Shown here in pieces: positions 30,621 to 40,323 of a DNA stretch of 64,000 bases (the stretch's first letter is position 1; every line of letters begins with the position of its first letter). A program made the translations under genes and the position numbers. Source of the stretch: Oligoflexia bacterium (lineage in GTDB: Bacteria > Bdellovibrionota > Bdellovibrionia > JABDDW01); contig JADLCR010000007.1 in NCBI GenBank assembly GCA_020847095.1, positions 28,034 through 92,033 on the forward strand. The letters run 5' to 3'. The notes below the pieces were generated by a model. It made no database searches. It saw only the letters and a program-made list of their open reading frames with translations, and had not been told where the DNA came from.

Positions 30621-32013
30621 TGACGAAGAAGAATTGAGAAGATCCGTTCGCGGCATTCTTGAAACTTCAAACGACGAAATTCAATGGACTTTTGACGAAG
30701 CTTCAACGGGTCTACAAGCCATTCAGAAACTTCAAAATTCTGAGTTTGACTTGGTCCTCATGGATGTGCGCATGCCAGAAATGGACGGCATGGAAGCACT
30801 CAAAAAGATTAAATCCAATGATCCGCGTACATTTGTCGTTTTGATGACGGCACAAGCTAATCTTCGAGATGCTGTGGCTGCAATCAAAGAGGGTGCCTAT
30901 GATTATGTTGAAAAGCCCGTTCGACCAGAGACCATCGTTCGAATAGTTAATAAGGCTCTTGAGGCCCGAGAGCTTGTCTCCAGTTTGGCGATCAGCAGCC
31001 CGGTCTTTGACGATGATACCGATTCCGAATTTGTGGGTTCAAGCCAACAAATGCGTAAGATTTTTGAACTGATTTACCGTTTGAGCAAAGTTGACACTAA
31101 CGTTCTCATTCGCGGTGAAAACGGTACTGGCAAAGAGCTTGTGGCCCGAGCCATTCACTTTAATAGTCCTCAAAAGGATGGTCCTTTCGTTGCCGTCAAC
31201 TGTGGAGCTATTCCGGAATCTTTAATGGAAAGTGAGTTTTTTGGGCACGAGCGCGGCGCATTCACTGGTGCCTCAGAGCGAAAAATTGGTCGGTTTCAAG
31301 TGGCTTCAGGCGGGACTCTGTTTTTGGACGAAATTGGTGAGCTATCGCCTTCTCTTCAGGTGAAGCTATTACGCGTCTTGCAAGAACGGAAGTTCACTCC
31401 CGTTGGAAGTACCCGAGAAATCAAAAGCAATGCCCGCATTATCGCCGCAACCAATCGCAATTTAGAAAAGATGATTGAAGAATCTAGGTTTCGCGAAGAT
31501 TTATTTTATCGACTCAATGTCATGCCGATATTTTTGCCTCCCTTGCGCGAACGGCGCGATGATATTCCTGCCTTGATTGATTACTTCATCAAAAAATTTA
31601 ATAAACGGCACCACCGCGAACTCAAAAGCATTGAGCCCCGGGCACAACAATGCCTGGTGCAGGCTCAGTGGCCTGGAAACATTCGAGAGCTGGAAAACGT
31701 TATCGAGCACGCCTTTATCATTGAAAATGGCACAACCATCACTTTTGAAAGCCTCCCGGATTCACTAAAAAATTCAGTCCGAGGTCAGGCGCCGCTTCCG
31801 TCGCAAATTCAAGACGGTCAAAGCGGACAAGGACGCGAGCTCAATTACGATATGCTAAAAGAGCAATTTGAAAAAGAATTTATCATCAGCGCTTTGAAGG
31901 CCAACAAGGGAAGAATTAACCAAACCGTAGCCCACGCGAATATCCCAAAAAATACTTTGTTAAGGAAGATTAAGAAGTATGGGATTCAGCCGCGTGATTA
32001 TGAATCCGATTGA
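30592..32013 (+). CDS. Sigma54-dependent response regulator
   Basis: MQSLRVLIVDDEEELRRSV receiver; AAA+ with GAFTGA; Fis-type HTH; 29-bp overlap with the kinase gene. ORF track start 30529 is upstream. Confidence 0.92.
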   Translation: MQSLRVLIVDDEEELRRSVRGILETSNDEIQWTFDEASTGLQAIQKLQNSEFDLVLMDVRMPEMDGMEALKKIKSNDPRTFVVLMTAQANLRDAVAAIKEGAYDYVEKPVRPETIVRIVNKALEARELVSSLAISSPVFDDDTDSEFVGSSQQMRKIFELIYRLSKVDTNVLIRGENGTGKELVARAIHFNSPQKDGPFVAVNCGAIPESLMESEFFGHERGAFTGASERKIGRFQVASGGTLFLDEIGELSPSLQVKLLRVLQERKFTPVGSTREIKSNARIIAATNRNLEKMIEESRFREDLFYRLNVMPIFLPPLRERRDDIPALIDYFIKKFNKRHHRELKSIEPRAQQCLVQAQWPGNIRELENVIEHAFIIENGTTITFESLPDSLKNSVRGQAPLPSQIQDGQSGQGRELNYDMLKEQFEKEFIISALKANKGRINQTVAHANIPKNTLLRKIKKYGIQPRDYESD

Positions 32014-33104
32014 AGCACTTTTAGATAGACGTCTCGGGTTTGCCTTGCTGTTTTCCCCCAAGTTTGAGCGCTAAAACGACGCTTCACCTCTTGTATACGA
32101 TCCGTCATTTTTTCTCGGTTTTCGATAATCAGAGCCATTTTAGCTGATGCTTCTTTTGGATTTGATGGATTGACAAGCTCAGTGCAACCTTGACCCACTT
32201 CAGGCATGCAAGACGTATTTGATGAAACCACCGGAAGCCCACAAGCCAAGGCTTCAATTATGGGAATTCCAAATCCCTCTTCCCAAGATAGGAAAAGCAG
32301 GCCTTCGGCCGCCACAAAAAGATTTCGAAGAGCTTCAGTTTCTTGAAATCCCAAAATCCTGATTTTGGATTTTCTTGGGCTTTCTTCAATTTTACTTCTA
32401 ATCTGCTCAAAACCAAACCCCGGGTGGCCGGCCAAAACCAAATCAGTTTCTGGGTGTTTTTGACCCAAATGATTAAATGTTTCAATGACGCCTAAGATAT
32501 TTTTTCGAGCTTCCAAAGTGCCCACATGCAGCACAAACTTATTATGAATTCCCAAATGACTTTTCACCCACTGTTGGCAGACCTTGCGCTCGATGGGTTG
32601 TAGAAATTCTTGTCGAACCCCATGCGCAATGACCGTGATGGCTTCACTATTTATCCCAAATTCTTTAATAAGAAGCTCTTTGGTGATTGTCGCCGGAACT
32701 ATGATGTGATGAGCATCGGAAATCATTTTCTTTAGTTTCTGAGCTTGGTCAGCGTTAAACGAGGCATTGGCGTATCCACCTCTAATGGAAAATAAATCAT
32801 GAACCGTAGCAATTTTTTTGCAATGACTTAGCACCGGCAGTCGATTGTTTAGGCCATGAAACACATCAAGTTTTAGACCCCGCCACGGGGTAAGTAATCC
32901 AAGATCGACTAGACGTCCGCCATGCTTTGGCGGATTTAAAAAATATTTTGACCCCTTCAACCAGCGAGACAATCGATAGCTATGATAAATCTCATCTCTA
33001 TTTTCGAATTCGGTTTGGTAGGCACGGACCAATTCGTCGCAATAGACACCAGTGCCGGTCTTTTTCTCAAAAGCCGCAGTCGACAAGTCAAATGCTACTT
33101 TCAC
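31998..33104 (-). CDS. Glycosyltransferase (GT4/GT1-like)
   Basis: VLHVGTLEARKNILGVIETF; EGFGIPIIEALACGLPVVSSNTS; start proposed at GTG 33104, giving a GTGA overlap with the upstream gene. Confidence 0.88.
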   Translation of the reverse strand: MKVAFDLSTAAFEKKTGTGVYCDELVRAYQTEFENRDEIYHSYRLSRWLKGSKYFLNPPKHGGRLVDLGLLTPWRGLKLDVFHGLNNRLPVLSHCKKIATVHDLFSIRGGYANASFNADQAQKLKKMISDAHHIIVPATITKELLIKEFGINSEAITVIAHGVRQEFLQPIERKVCQQWVKSHLGIHNKFVLHVGTLEARKNILGVIETFNHLGQKHPETDLVLAGHPGFGFEQIRSKIEESPRKSKIRILGFQETEALRNLFVAAEGLLFLSWEEGFGIPIIEALACGLPVVSSNTSCMPEVGQGCTELVNPSNPKEASAKMALIIENREKMTDRIQEVKRRFSAQTWGKTARQTRDVYLKVLQSDS

Positions 33105-34087
33105 GATAAAAGCTCTTCCGCAGAAAATATAACGGTTTCGGGATAAACCTTGTTCATGCATTCGTGGGTCCCAATGGGACATTTTGCGTGACCGTGCGGT
33201 CCGCAAGGGCGACAGCCCACTTTCGCTTGTGCAATTTTAGATTTGGGATTCCAAGGCGCATACCCTTGCCCAGGGACCGTGGGGCCAAAAATCGCAACTA
33301 CAGGAGTTCCAGCAGCAGAGCCTACATGCATAGCACCATTGTCGTTAGTAATGAGTAGCCGACATACAGAAAGTAGTTGAGCCAATCCCAAAATATCAGT
33401 GGTTCCACAAAGGTTTTCAACTTCATTGACTTTCGATTTCATCATGTCGCCCAATTCTTTTTCGGCGGCACTTCCCACCACCAAGACCTTGTGCCCTTTA
33501 CTGATAAAATGGCTGGCCACTTTGCGATACCCTTCAGTGGTCCACCTTTTTGTGGCCCATTGGCTACCCGGCGCCAAAGCTATCGCGCCTCTGTACTTTT
33601 CAAAGGCGGCATTAGATTTTATCGAAGTTAATAAACTAGGTTCGACTTGAGACGGACCGCTTGGCCCCATCTCTAGTTTTTCAAGCAGCGCAAGCTGCCT
33701 TTTCACATCGTGATCACTCGTGGGTCTTGTCACGTGGCGGTTGTAGAACATATAAGTCCACCAATCACGAAACCCCACTCGAACGGGCGCTTGAGTCCGC
33801 CATGCAAAAAGGCCCGATCTAAAACTTCGATGGGGAGAGACGACGAGATCCGGTTTCCATGCTTTTGTTTGCTGAAGTGCATCTTGATATGAATTGGAAT
33901 CGGCCTTATCGACCTCAATAAGTTTTTGTACCAATTCGGTTTGAATAAAAAACTGGCCAAGTCCTTTACGACAAACCAAAGCCAATTGTGCCTGCGGAAA
34001 TCTACTTTTTAATTCCTTTAAAAGTGGTATTGCCAAAAAAAGATCGCCTAAAAAGGCCGTTTGTAAAATGACAATTTTTGAATACAT
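33101..34087 (-). CDS. Glycosyltransferase family 9 (LPS heptosyltransferase-like)
   Basis: ILQTAFLGDLFLAIPLLKELK; IALAPGSQWATKRW; LLITNDNGAMHVGSAAGTPVVAIFGPT. Confidence 0.92.
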   Translation of the reverse strand: MYSKIVILQTAFLGDLFLAIPLLKELKSRFPQAQLALVCRKGLGQFFIQTELVQKLIEVDKADSNSYQDALQQTKAWKPDLVVSPHRSFRSGLFAWRTQAPVRVGFRDWWTYMFYNRHVTRPTSDHDVKRQLALLEKLEMGPSGPSQVEPSLLTSIKSNAAFEKYRGAIALAPGSQWATKRWTTEGYRKVASHFISKGHKVLVVGSAAEKELGDMMKSKVNEVENLCGTTDILGLAQLLSVCRLLITNDNGAMHVGSAAGTPVVAIFGPTVPGQGYAPWNPKSKIAQAKVGCRPCGPHGHAKCPIGTHECMNKVYPETVIFSAEELLS

Positions 34088-34092
34088 GAGAC

Positions 34093-35121
34093 CTACGGAC
34101 CACCGCGCTCAAGCGCTTTAATCACACCGACGAGCTTTCCGATTTTAATCTTTGCTTCAAAACGAAGTGGAAATTTGCGCTCATCGTCGGAATACCAAAA
34201 ATTAACCTCACCCATGGGTTTGAAAACACCTTCTCTAGCCACTTGAGGTTGAATCAAAATAGCTTTCATTGGACCAAGCTCGGTTTTGATGGTCTCTCGC
34301 CGAATGACTGTGGCCTTGACTTCCCAGGCCTTGAAGTCATCACTGACGGGGTAAGAGTAAGTCTTGCCGTCTCTTAACTGAAAAAATCGAATATAATGAA
34401 CCGCTGAATATACGTCTTGGGAAAACGGGATGAGGTCCCAGCCCTTTTTTTTCTCTTCGGTGCCGTCTTCTTTTGTCACTTTGCGTTCCCAAAAATCCGC
34501 TTTTCTGGTTTTCCAGTCGAAGAATTGCCGAACTTCCCGAAGCTGCTTGGATTCGTTCACAGAGAGGGTAAAGCTCACAGGGACGAGTTGTTCAAAATCC
34601 ATATAACCGTCAACTTGGTCATCGACTTTGTAAAAGGCATTGAATAGCGACGATGTCTTTACATCAGAATGGAAATGATAAGCCTTGCGTCCATTGACTT
34701 CCACAAAGGGGCGCACTTCTAAAGTGACTTCTCCGGCAGCAACTCCGAAATAACTAACAACCATTGTCACTTTTTCGCCGGCTCGAATGGGATCGACAAT
34801 CGGGCGACGCCCAGAAAACCCTTCCGAATCTTCCATTTCCGGTAAACGCTTCCCTGAGTTATCCACGGCCTTCAAACTCTTTTCTTTTGGTTTTTTCTTA
34901 CTGCCTTCAAGTCCTAGCTGGGGGGTGGGTTTGGGTTTCACGACCTGCTTTGCCGACTCAGGAGCGGGGGTTTCGAGCGGCTTCACCGTAACTCGCGCAT
35001 CATATTCGGTGATAGGAGCAACGGTCATATTTTCTTCGCGCAAGGTTTTGCCTGCGCATCCCCCAGAGAGAGGCGTTACCACCACCATCAAAACCGATGC
35101 CAATCCAAGTCGTTTATTCAT
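34093..35121 (-). CDS. DUF3108-type lipoprotein
   Basis: Lipobox-like SGGC; pattern of a DUF3108 protein (AGEVTLEVRPFVEVNGRKAYHF...). Confidence 0.72.
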   Translation of the reverse strand: MNKRLGLASVLMVVVTPLSGGCAGKTLREENMTVAPITEYDARVTVKPLETPAPESAKQVVKPKPTPQLGLEGSKKKPKEKSLKAVDNSGKRLPEMEDSEGFSGRRPIVDPIRAGEKVTMVVSYFGVAAGEVTLEVRPFVEVNGRKAYHFHSDVKTSSLFNAFYKVDDQVDGYMDFEQLVPVSFTLSVNESKQLREVRQFFDWKTRKADFWERKVTKEDGTEEKKKGWDLIPFSQDVYSAVHYIRFFQLRDGKTYSYPVSDDFKAWEVKATVIRRETIKTELGPMKAILIQPQVAREGVFKPMGEVNFWYSDDERKFPLRFEAKIKIGKLVGVIKALERGGP

Positions 35122-35990
35122 GTTCTAAAGGGCTTCCAGCGGCGGTGAATCCAAAGCCATTGATCTGGGTATCTCCGCACAACTTCTTCGATCTTACTTG
35201 TGTAAACCTGGGTCATAAAGGAAATATTTTGCTCTGTGCCGCCCTGTTCCACAAATTCTATGGGAGGTTCGAACACGATGCGAATCTTTCCGTTTGGATC
35301 TCGGACGTTGTAGACTGGAACCACAGGCGCCCTGGTGCGATCAACAAAAAGAGCAAGGCTTGCGGCAGTTCCGGTTTCACGTCCAAAGAATTTGGTCCTA
35401 ACACCAACTGGAGGACCCATGAACTGGTCAAGAATGAAACCCACCACTTCGTTTTGACGTATCGCCCTCAATATCTGAAACGTCGTCTTTTCTTCTGCTA
35501 TCAACTTGATTCCGTGGCCCACTCTCAAATCGACCCAGGCTTGATTGAGACTTCCAGCTTTGAACTTCTTTGTGATGACATGAAGCGGGATTCCTAAATG
35601 AGCCTGACAAGCGCTCATCAGCTCCCAACTTCCAAGGTGAAGAGTGAGAAGAAAAACCCCTTGAGCTTGAGATCGGGCCTTTTCATAATGAGTCCAACCT
35701 TCAACAACGACCAGTTTTTCGAAGACAGCCCGGTTAAATCCCGGAATCATGAGAAGTTCCAAAAATCCAAGGGCATAATTCTGAAAATTCTTTAATGCAA
35801 GACTGCGCACCTTTGAACGAGGCCATTCCGGAAACGCCAAACTAATATTTTCGATGGCAACGGCGCGCCTGATTGGTACGACATAAAACCAAAACAATCC
35901 CAACACATTCCCGAAAACAATTTGAGTGTTTCTCGGAACGACTAAAATGATGCGACTGACAATATTAAGTAAAGTGATGGCTAGCCGCAT
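35118..35990 (-). CDS. LpxL/HtrB-like lipid A acyltransferase
   Basis: LTLHLGSWELMSACQA H(x)n motif; RDPNGKIRIVFEPPIEF; YPDQWLWIHRRWKPF. Confidence 0.9.
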   Translation of the reverse strand: MRLAITLLNIVSRIILVVPRNTQIVFGNVLGLFWFYVVPIRRAVAIENISLAFPEWPRSKVRSLALKNFQNYALGFLELLMIPGFNRAVFEKLVVVEGWTHYEKARSQAQGVFLLTLHLGSWELMSACQAHLGIPLHVITKKFKAGSLNQAWVDLRVGHGIKLIAEEKTTFQILRAIRQNEVVGFILDQFMGPPVGVRTKFFGRETGTAASLALFVDRTRAPVVPVYNVRDPNGKIRIVFEPPIEFVEQGGTEQNISFMTQVYTSKIEEVVRRYPDQWLWIHRRWKPFRT

Positions 35991-36978
35991 CGGCTACACC
36001 TTCAAGAGGAGGTTCGAATGACAAAGCCGTTAAACAAACACCAACATTCATTGGCAAAGACAGGGATTCTTTTAAGGAGGATCTCCATTTGACAGCGTCT
36101 TTTTCAGTTATAACAATTTGATCGGCCTGTAGTTGTTTGGCCTGCTCAAAATAACGGCTAATGGTATCCATCGAAAAGATCGCGTGATCGGCCTCTTTGA
36201 CATGATGAACGACCACTCCTCCGGAATCCACGATGAGCTTTTCAAAACTTTCAGGGTTGGCAATCCCAGAAACCAAAAGACACTTTTTCCCGACAATGGA
36301 AATTTCTTTTTGGGTGAGAATATCTTGGCAATGTTCGAAATTAATAGAGCTCAAAGTGATATCCATAATTCCCAATTTAAAAAGCTTGTCCGCCAATTCT
36401 TCGATAGTTTCTTCAGCGGCTTGATTGGCTCTGGTCAGCACCACAATATCCGCCCTGCGGAGCTGGTCCCAAGATTCTCGAGCATATCCCTGCGGGAGTA
36501 ACCGGTAATGCCATGTTGGGCGAGTCGTATCTAAAAGTACTATTTCATAATCCTTTTTTAATTCATGGTGTTGAAACCCATCATCCATCAAAAATAAATC
36601 CACATCTTTTATCGTGGTTGCGGCTTGGGCCCGCTCTTGACTGACAAGAATTTTGGTTTGAGGGTGCCTTTGATAAAGCCAAAGTGGTTCGTCGCCAACA
36701 TCGTCGGCCGAATGAGTCGAATCCACAATGAGTGTTTCCTTAGATTTTCTACCGTAGCCTCGCGTGAGCACACAAACTTTGACTCCCTTAGATTCCAAAT
36801 CATAAAGGAGATGATCGATGACGGCCGTTTTGCCTGTTCCACCTACAGTCAAATTACCAACGCTCACCACAGGTTTTGTGAGTCGGATTCTTTTTCGAAG
36901 CCCTATTTCATAAAACCACCGGTGCAAGAACGCACAAAATCCATACATGGTTACAAACGGAAACCACAAAAAGTTCAT
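35965..36978 (-). CDS. lpxK: Tetraacyldisaccharide 4'-kinase
   Basis: SVGNLTVGGTGKTAVIDHLL; FLMDDGFQHHELKKDYEIVLLD. Confidence 0.95.
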   Translation of the reverse strand: MNFLWFPFVTMYGFCAFLHRWFYEIGLRKRIRLTKPVVSVGNLTVGGTGKTAVIDHLLYDLESKGVKVCVLTRGYGRKSKETLIVDSTHSADDVGDEPLWLYQRHPQTKILVSQERAQAATTIKDVDLFLMDDGFQHHELKKDYEIVLLDTTRPTWHYRLLPQGYARESWDQLRRADIVVLTRANQAAEETIEELADKLFKLGIMDITLSSINFEHCQDILTQKEISIVGKKCLLVSGIANPESFEKLIVDSGGVVVHHVKEADHAIFSMDTISRYFEQAKQLQADQIVITEKDAVKWRSSLKESLSLPMNVGVCLTALSFEPPLEGVADAASHHFT

Positions 36979-38141
36979 TTGATTAGCCTTTCAAGCTCAT
37001 CAACCACGCGCGATACAGCACCACCGCCGCCAAGCTTTTGACCAACAGAAGCCAGCTTTTCTTTAACTTCTATATAATATTGACTGTCATCGATATAGCG
37101 AGTCAACTCTTCGCTCACCTTTTCCGCAGAAGCTTCAGCTTGAAACAGCTCAGGAACCACTCGCCCCCCCAATATCAAATTGGGCATTCCAAAAAAAGCC
37201 GGGCCTCGAACCAAGTACTTAGCAAGCCATCCGGTAACAGGATTCATTTTATAGACAATAACCATGGGGATTTGAGCCAAACTCGTCACCAACGTCGCAG
37301 TTCCACTAGCGACTAATGCCGCTTCAGATAGTTGCAAGATCTTAAATGGCTCATCTTTAACGAGCCTAAAGCTCTCAGGTAGATCTGAAGGAAGGAGGCT
37401 TCGAATCTCTTCAAGCTCCAAGGTTGGAGCCACAAGCAAAACGAACTTAACCAATGGCCGCGCGGCCTGAAGCCTACGTGCGGCTTCAATTTGAGTTGCG
37501 AGGATGTACTTAATTTCTGAGTGCCGACTGCCGGGCAAGAGAGCCACGACAAAGTCATCTGGCTTAAATCCAAGTTTTTGTCGCTCTTGAATTCGTTGCG
37601 CCGAACTGAGTTTGGCGCGCTCCAATTCATCGAGAAGTGGATGTCCGACAAACTCAACATCCACTCCAAATCGCTGATAAAACTCCTTTTCAAACGGAAA
37701 AACGACGAGCATTTTAGATACAATTTTTTTAATAAGATGAACACGCCCCTGTCTCCATGCCCACACTTGCGGACTGATAAAATAGACGACAGGAACGGCC
37801 ATTGCCTTAAGGCGACGGGCTAGCCGTAAATTAAAATCCGGGTAATCCATCAGAAGTGCGGCGTTGGGCTTTTCTTTTGAGGCCACGGCCAATAACGAAT
37901 AAAATGCGTTTTTTATCACTTTGAAATGTTTCAAGACCTCGGCAAGTCCTACGACCGCCATTCGCTCCGAGCGCTCGATGATCTCGGCGCCTTGAGACTG
38001 CATGCCAGCGCTACCAATTCCGATAAATTGCCAGCGATGCCCCCTACGGCGAGCTTCCTCAATGATTCGGGCGCCGTAAAGCTCACTGGAGGCCTCTGCG
38101 GCTACAATAAGGATTTTAGTTAAGGTCTCTGATTCGCCCAC
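36975..38141 (-). CDS. lpxB: Lipid-A-disaccharide synthase
   Basis: ILIVAAEASSELYGARII; YFISPQVWAWRQGRVHLIKK; LPGSRHSEI; GTG start. Confidence 0.95.
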   Translation of the reverse strand: MGESETLTKILIVAAEASSELYGARIIEEARRRGHRWQFIGIGSAGMQSQGAEIIERSERMAVVGLAEVLKHFKVIKNAFYSLLAVASKEKPNAALLMDYPDFNLRLARRLKAMAVPVVYFISPQVWAWRQGRVHLIKKIVSKMLVVFPFEKEFYQRFGVDVEFVGHPLLDELERAKLSSAQRIQERQKLGFKPDDFVVALLPGSRHSEIKYILATQIEAARRLQAARPLVKFVLLVAPTLELEEIRSLLPSDLPESFRLVKDEPFKILQLSEAALVASGTATLVTSLAQIPMVIVYKMNPVTGWLAKYLVRGPAFFGMPNLILGGRVVPELFQAEASAEKVSEELTRYIDDSQYYIEVKEKLASVGQKLGGGGAVSRVVDELERLIK

Positions 38142-39066
38142 GAATGTCTTCCAATATACGCTCAGCTAGTTGCAAGGCCCTCAGACCATCTTCACCCGAA
38201 ACAATGGGCTTTGTTTTGTTTCGAACACAATCTACAAAGGACCGGGTTTCTTGCAAGAGAGCATCACCTTTTTCAAGACTCCAAGATTCGTGCTTAATGG
38301 GCGGAATTCCGCCAGACCAGTCGCCGGTTTTTTCCATGAGATCGACGGACCCTTTTCCAAAATCAATGGAAAGGTATTTGTCTCTTTCAAAAACGCGAAA
38401 CTTGCGAGTGGTGTTAAGCGAAACGCGACTTGCCGTTACGTTGACGATCGTCCCGGACTTGAACTCCAACCGGGCATTTGCGATGTCTACTAGTGGGGTT
38501 AAAACGGGCACACCAACGGCAGAAACAGATTTTAGCTCAGAGTTTACCAAAGTGAGAATCACGTCAAGATCATGGATCATGAGATCGAGCACCACATCTA
38601 CGTCGGCTCCTCTTGGAGTAAATGGCGCCAGTCGATGAACTTCAATGAAAAGGGGATTTTTCAAAACCTTTTGGCTTGAAATCATGGCCGGATTAAATCT
38701 TTCGACATGCCCCACTTGCAATAAAACCTGATGTTTTCGTGCCAATTCTACCAAAACCTCTGCTTGTGCCGAAGTTACGGTCATAGGTTTTTCAATAAAG
38801 GCATGAATCCCGTTTTCAACAAGCCACTGGGTAATTTCAAAATGTGAAGTGGTACTGGCTGCAACTGTTGCTAAGTCAATGCGCCCTTTCAGTTTTTTGT
38901 AATCTGGTTCATAGGGTACACCGAGCTCTTGAGCGACTTGATTGCCCCGTTCCGGCTTGGAATCACAAACGGCAACAAGCTCTACATCTTCTAATAGCTT
39001 ATATTTTTGTGCGTGAAATCTTCCTAGATAGCCAACTCCGATAACGGCCGCTCTCAATTTGTTCAT
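38116..39066 (-). CDS. Gfo/Idh/MocA family oxidoreductase (candidate GnnA-like)
   Basis: AAVIGVGYLGRFHAQKY Rossmann; FIEKPMTVT; embedded between lpxA and lpxB. Confidence 0.9.
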   Translation of the reverse strand: MNKLRAAVIGVGYLGRFHAQKYKLLEDVELVAVCDSKPERGNQVAQELGVPYEPDYKKLKGRIDLATVAASTTSHFEITQWLVENGIHAFIEKPMTVTSAQAEVLVELARKHQVLLQVGHVERFNPAMISSQKVLKNPLFIEVHRLAPFTPRGADVDVVLDLMIHDLDVILTLVNSELKSVSAVGVPVLTPLVDIANARLEFKSGTIVNVTASRVSLNTTRKFRVFERDKYLSIDFGKGSVDLMEKTGDWSGGIPPIKHESWSLEKGDALLQETRSFVDCVRNKTKPIVSGEDGLRALQLAERILEDIRGRIRDLN

Positions 39067-39842
39067 AAGGCCAAGCCCCGCTTACTTCCCTTAATAAATG
39101 CGGCAAAATATTCAATCTCCGGAGTCCAAGTGCATTCATCGGCAATGCGAGACAAAGCCTCTTCCACCGTTCCTCCGCCTTTGGTCAAAATTCTCACAGC
39201 ACGATTAATATTAGAAACTTGCTCTTCATTAAATCCTGCACGCTCAAGACCGATTTTATTTGTAGCTCTAATAACAGCATGATCGCCCTGGCAAATAACG
39301 TAAGGGGGAATGTCCTTGTTGATCATCGAAGCTCCGCCCGCAAAGGCATATTTTCCGATGCGAACAAACTGGTTCACTGCACTCATGGCTCCCAAGGTGA
39401 TTTTATCTTCCATCACCACGTGTCCGGCCAATTGACATAGATTCGCCAAGACATTGTTGCTTCCGATGAGAACATCGTGTCCGACGTGGCAATAGGCCAT
39501 AAATAAGTTGCCGCTTCCGATCATCGTTGTGCCGCCGCCCGTTGAGGTTCCAATGCTCACGGTGACGCTTTCTCTAAAAGTATTCTTATCGCCAACTACA
39601 AGTTTGGTGGGCTCCCCTTTGTACTTCAAATCCTGCGGTGGACCGCCTATGAGCGAAAAACCATAAAATTTATTTTCGCTTCCGATGGTCACTTCGCCAT
39701 TTTGACTTCCAATCACCACGTGGCTGTCAAAAAAGCAGCCATCACCGATTGTGACATTGTCATAAATTCGGCAAAACGGACCAATCACGACGTCTTTTCC
39801 AATTTTAGCTTTAGGAGAAACGATACTTGTTGGATGAATCAT
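39063..39842 (-). CDS. lpxA: UDP-GlcNAc (or UDP-GlcNAc3N) acyltransferase LpxA
   Basis: Hexapeptide repeats; YCHVGHDVLIGSNNVLANLCQLAGHV; C-terminal helical domain. Confidence 0.95.
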   Translation of the reverse strand: MIHPTSIVSPKAKIGKDVVIGPFCRIYDNVTIGDGCFFDSHVVIGSQNGEVTIGSENKFYGFSLIGGPPQDLKYKGEPTKLVVGDKNTFRESVTVSIGTSTGGGTTMIGSGNLFMAYCHVGHDVLIGSNNVLANLCQLAGHVVMEDKITLGAMSAVNQFVRIGKYAFAGGASMINKDIPPYVICQGDHAVIRATNKIGLERAGFNEEQVSNINRAVRILTKGGGTVEEALSRIADECTWTPEIEYFAAFIKGSKRGLAL

Positions 39843-39846
39843 ACAA

Positions 39847-40323
39847 TTAACTCTTCACCTGTTTTGGTTGGGATTTGGCCAATAAGTCGGCTTCCGCTAC
39901 TAACTCTTCGTCAACAAACGCTTCGCAATGCATTTGAAAAATGGAGCCACGATCTTTAGTAATTTCTACTTTGATCTTAAGTTGATCTCCCGGAATAACG
40001 GGTTTTCTAAATCGTGCATTGTCGATGCCGGCAATCAATACATCTTGCACTTCACCGGGCTTCGCCGGACGATTTCCCACGATTGCTGCTGTTTGTGCCA
40101 TGGCTTCGATAATCAAAACTCCCGGCATAATTGGACGATGAGGAAAATGCCCTGTAAAAAAGTTTTCATTTATCGTTACATTCTTAATCGATTCGCCTTT
40201 TCGCCCTACCCAACTTGCCGCATGTGGCGGTGGATCCAATTTCGTTACCCGATCAACCAAAATAAATGGGTAGCGATGAGGCAATATCGACATGATGCCT
40301 TCAATTTCAATTTGTTTCTGCAT
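39847..40323 (-). CDS. fabZ: 3-hydroxyacyl-ACP dehydratase FabZ
   Basis: ILPHRYPFILVDRV; FFTGHFPHRPIMPGVLIIEAMAQ. Confidence 0.96.
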   Translation of the reverse strand: MQKQIEIEGIMSILPHRYPFILVDRVTKLDPPPHAASWVGRKGESIKNVTINENFFTGHFPHRPIMPGVLIIEAMAQTAAIVGNRPAKPGEVQDVLIAGIDNARFRKPVIPGDQLKIKVEITKDRGSIFQMHCEAFVDEELVAEADLLAKSQPKQVKS

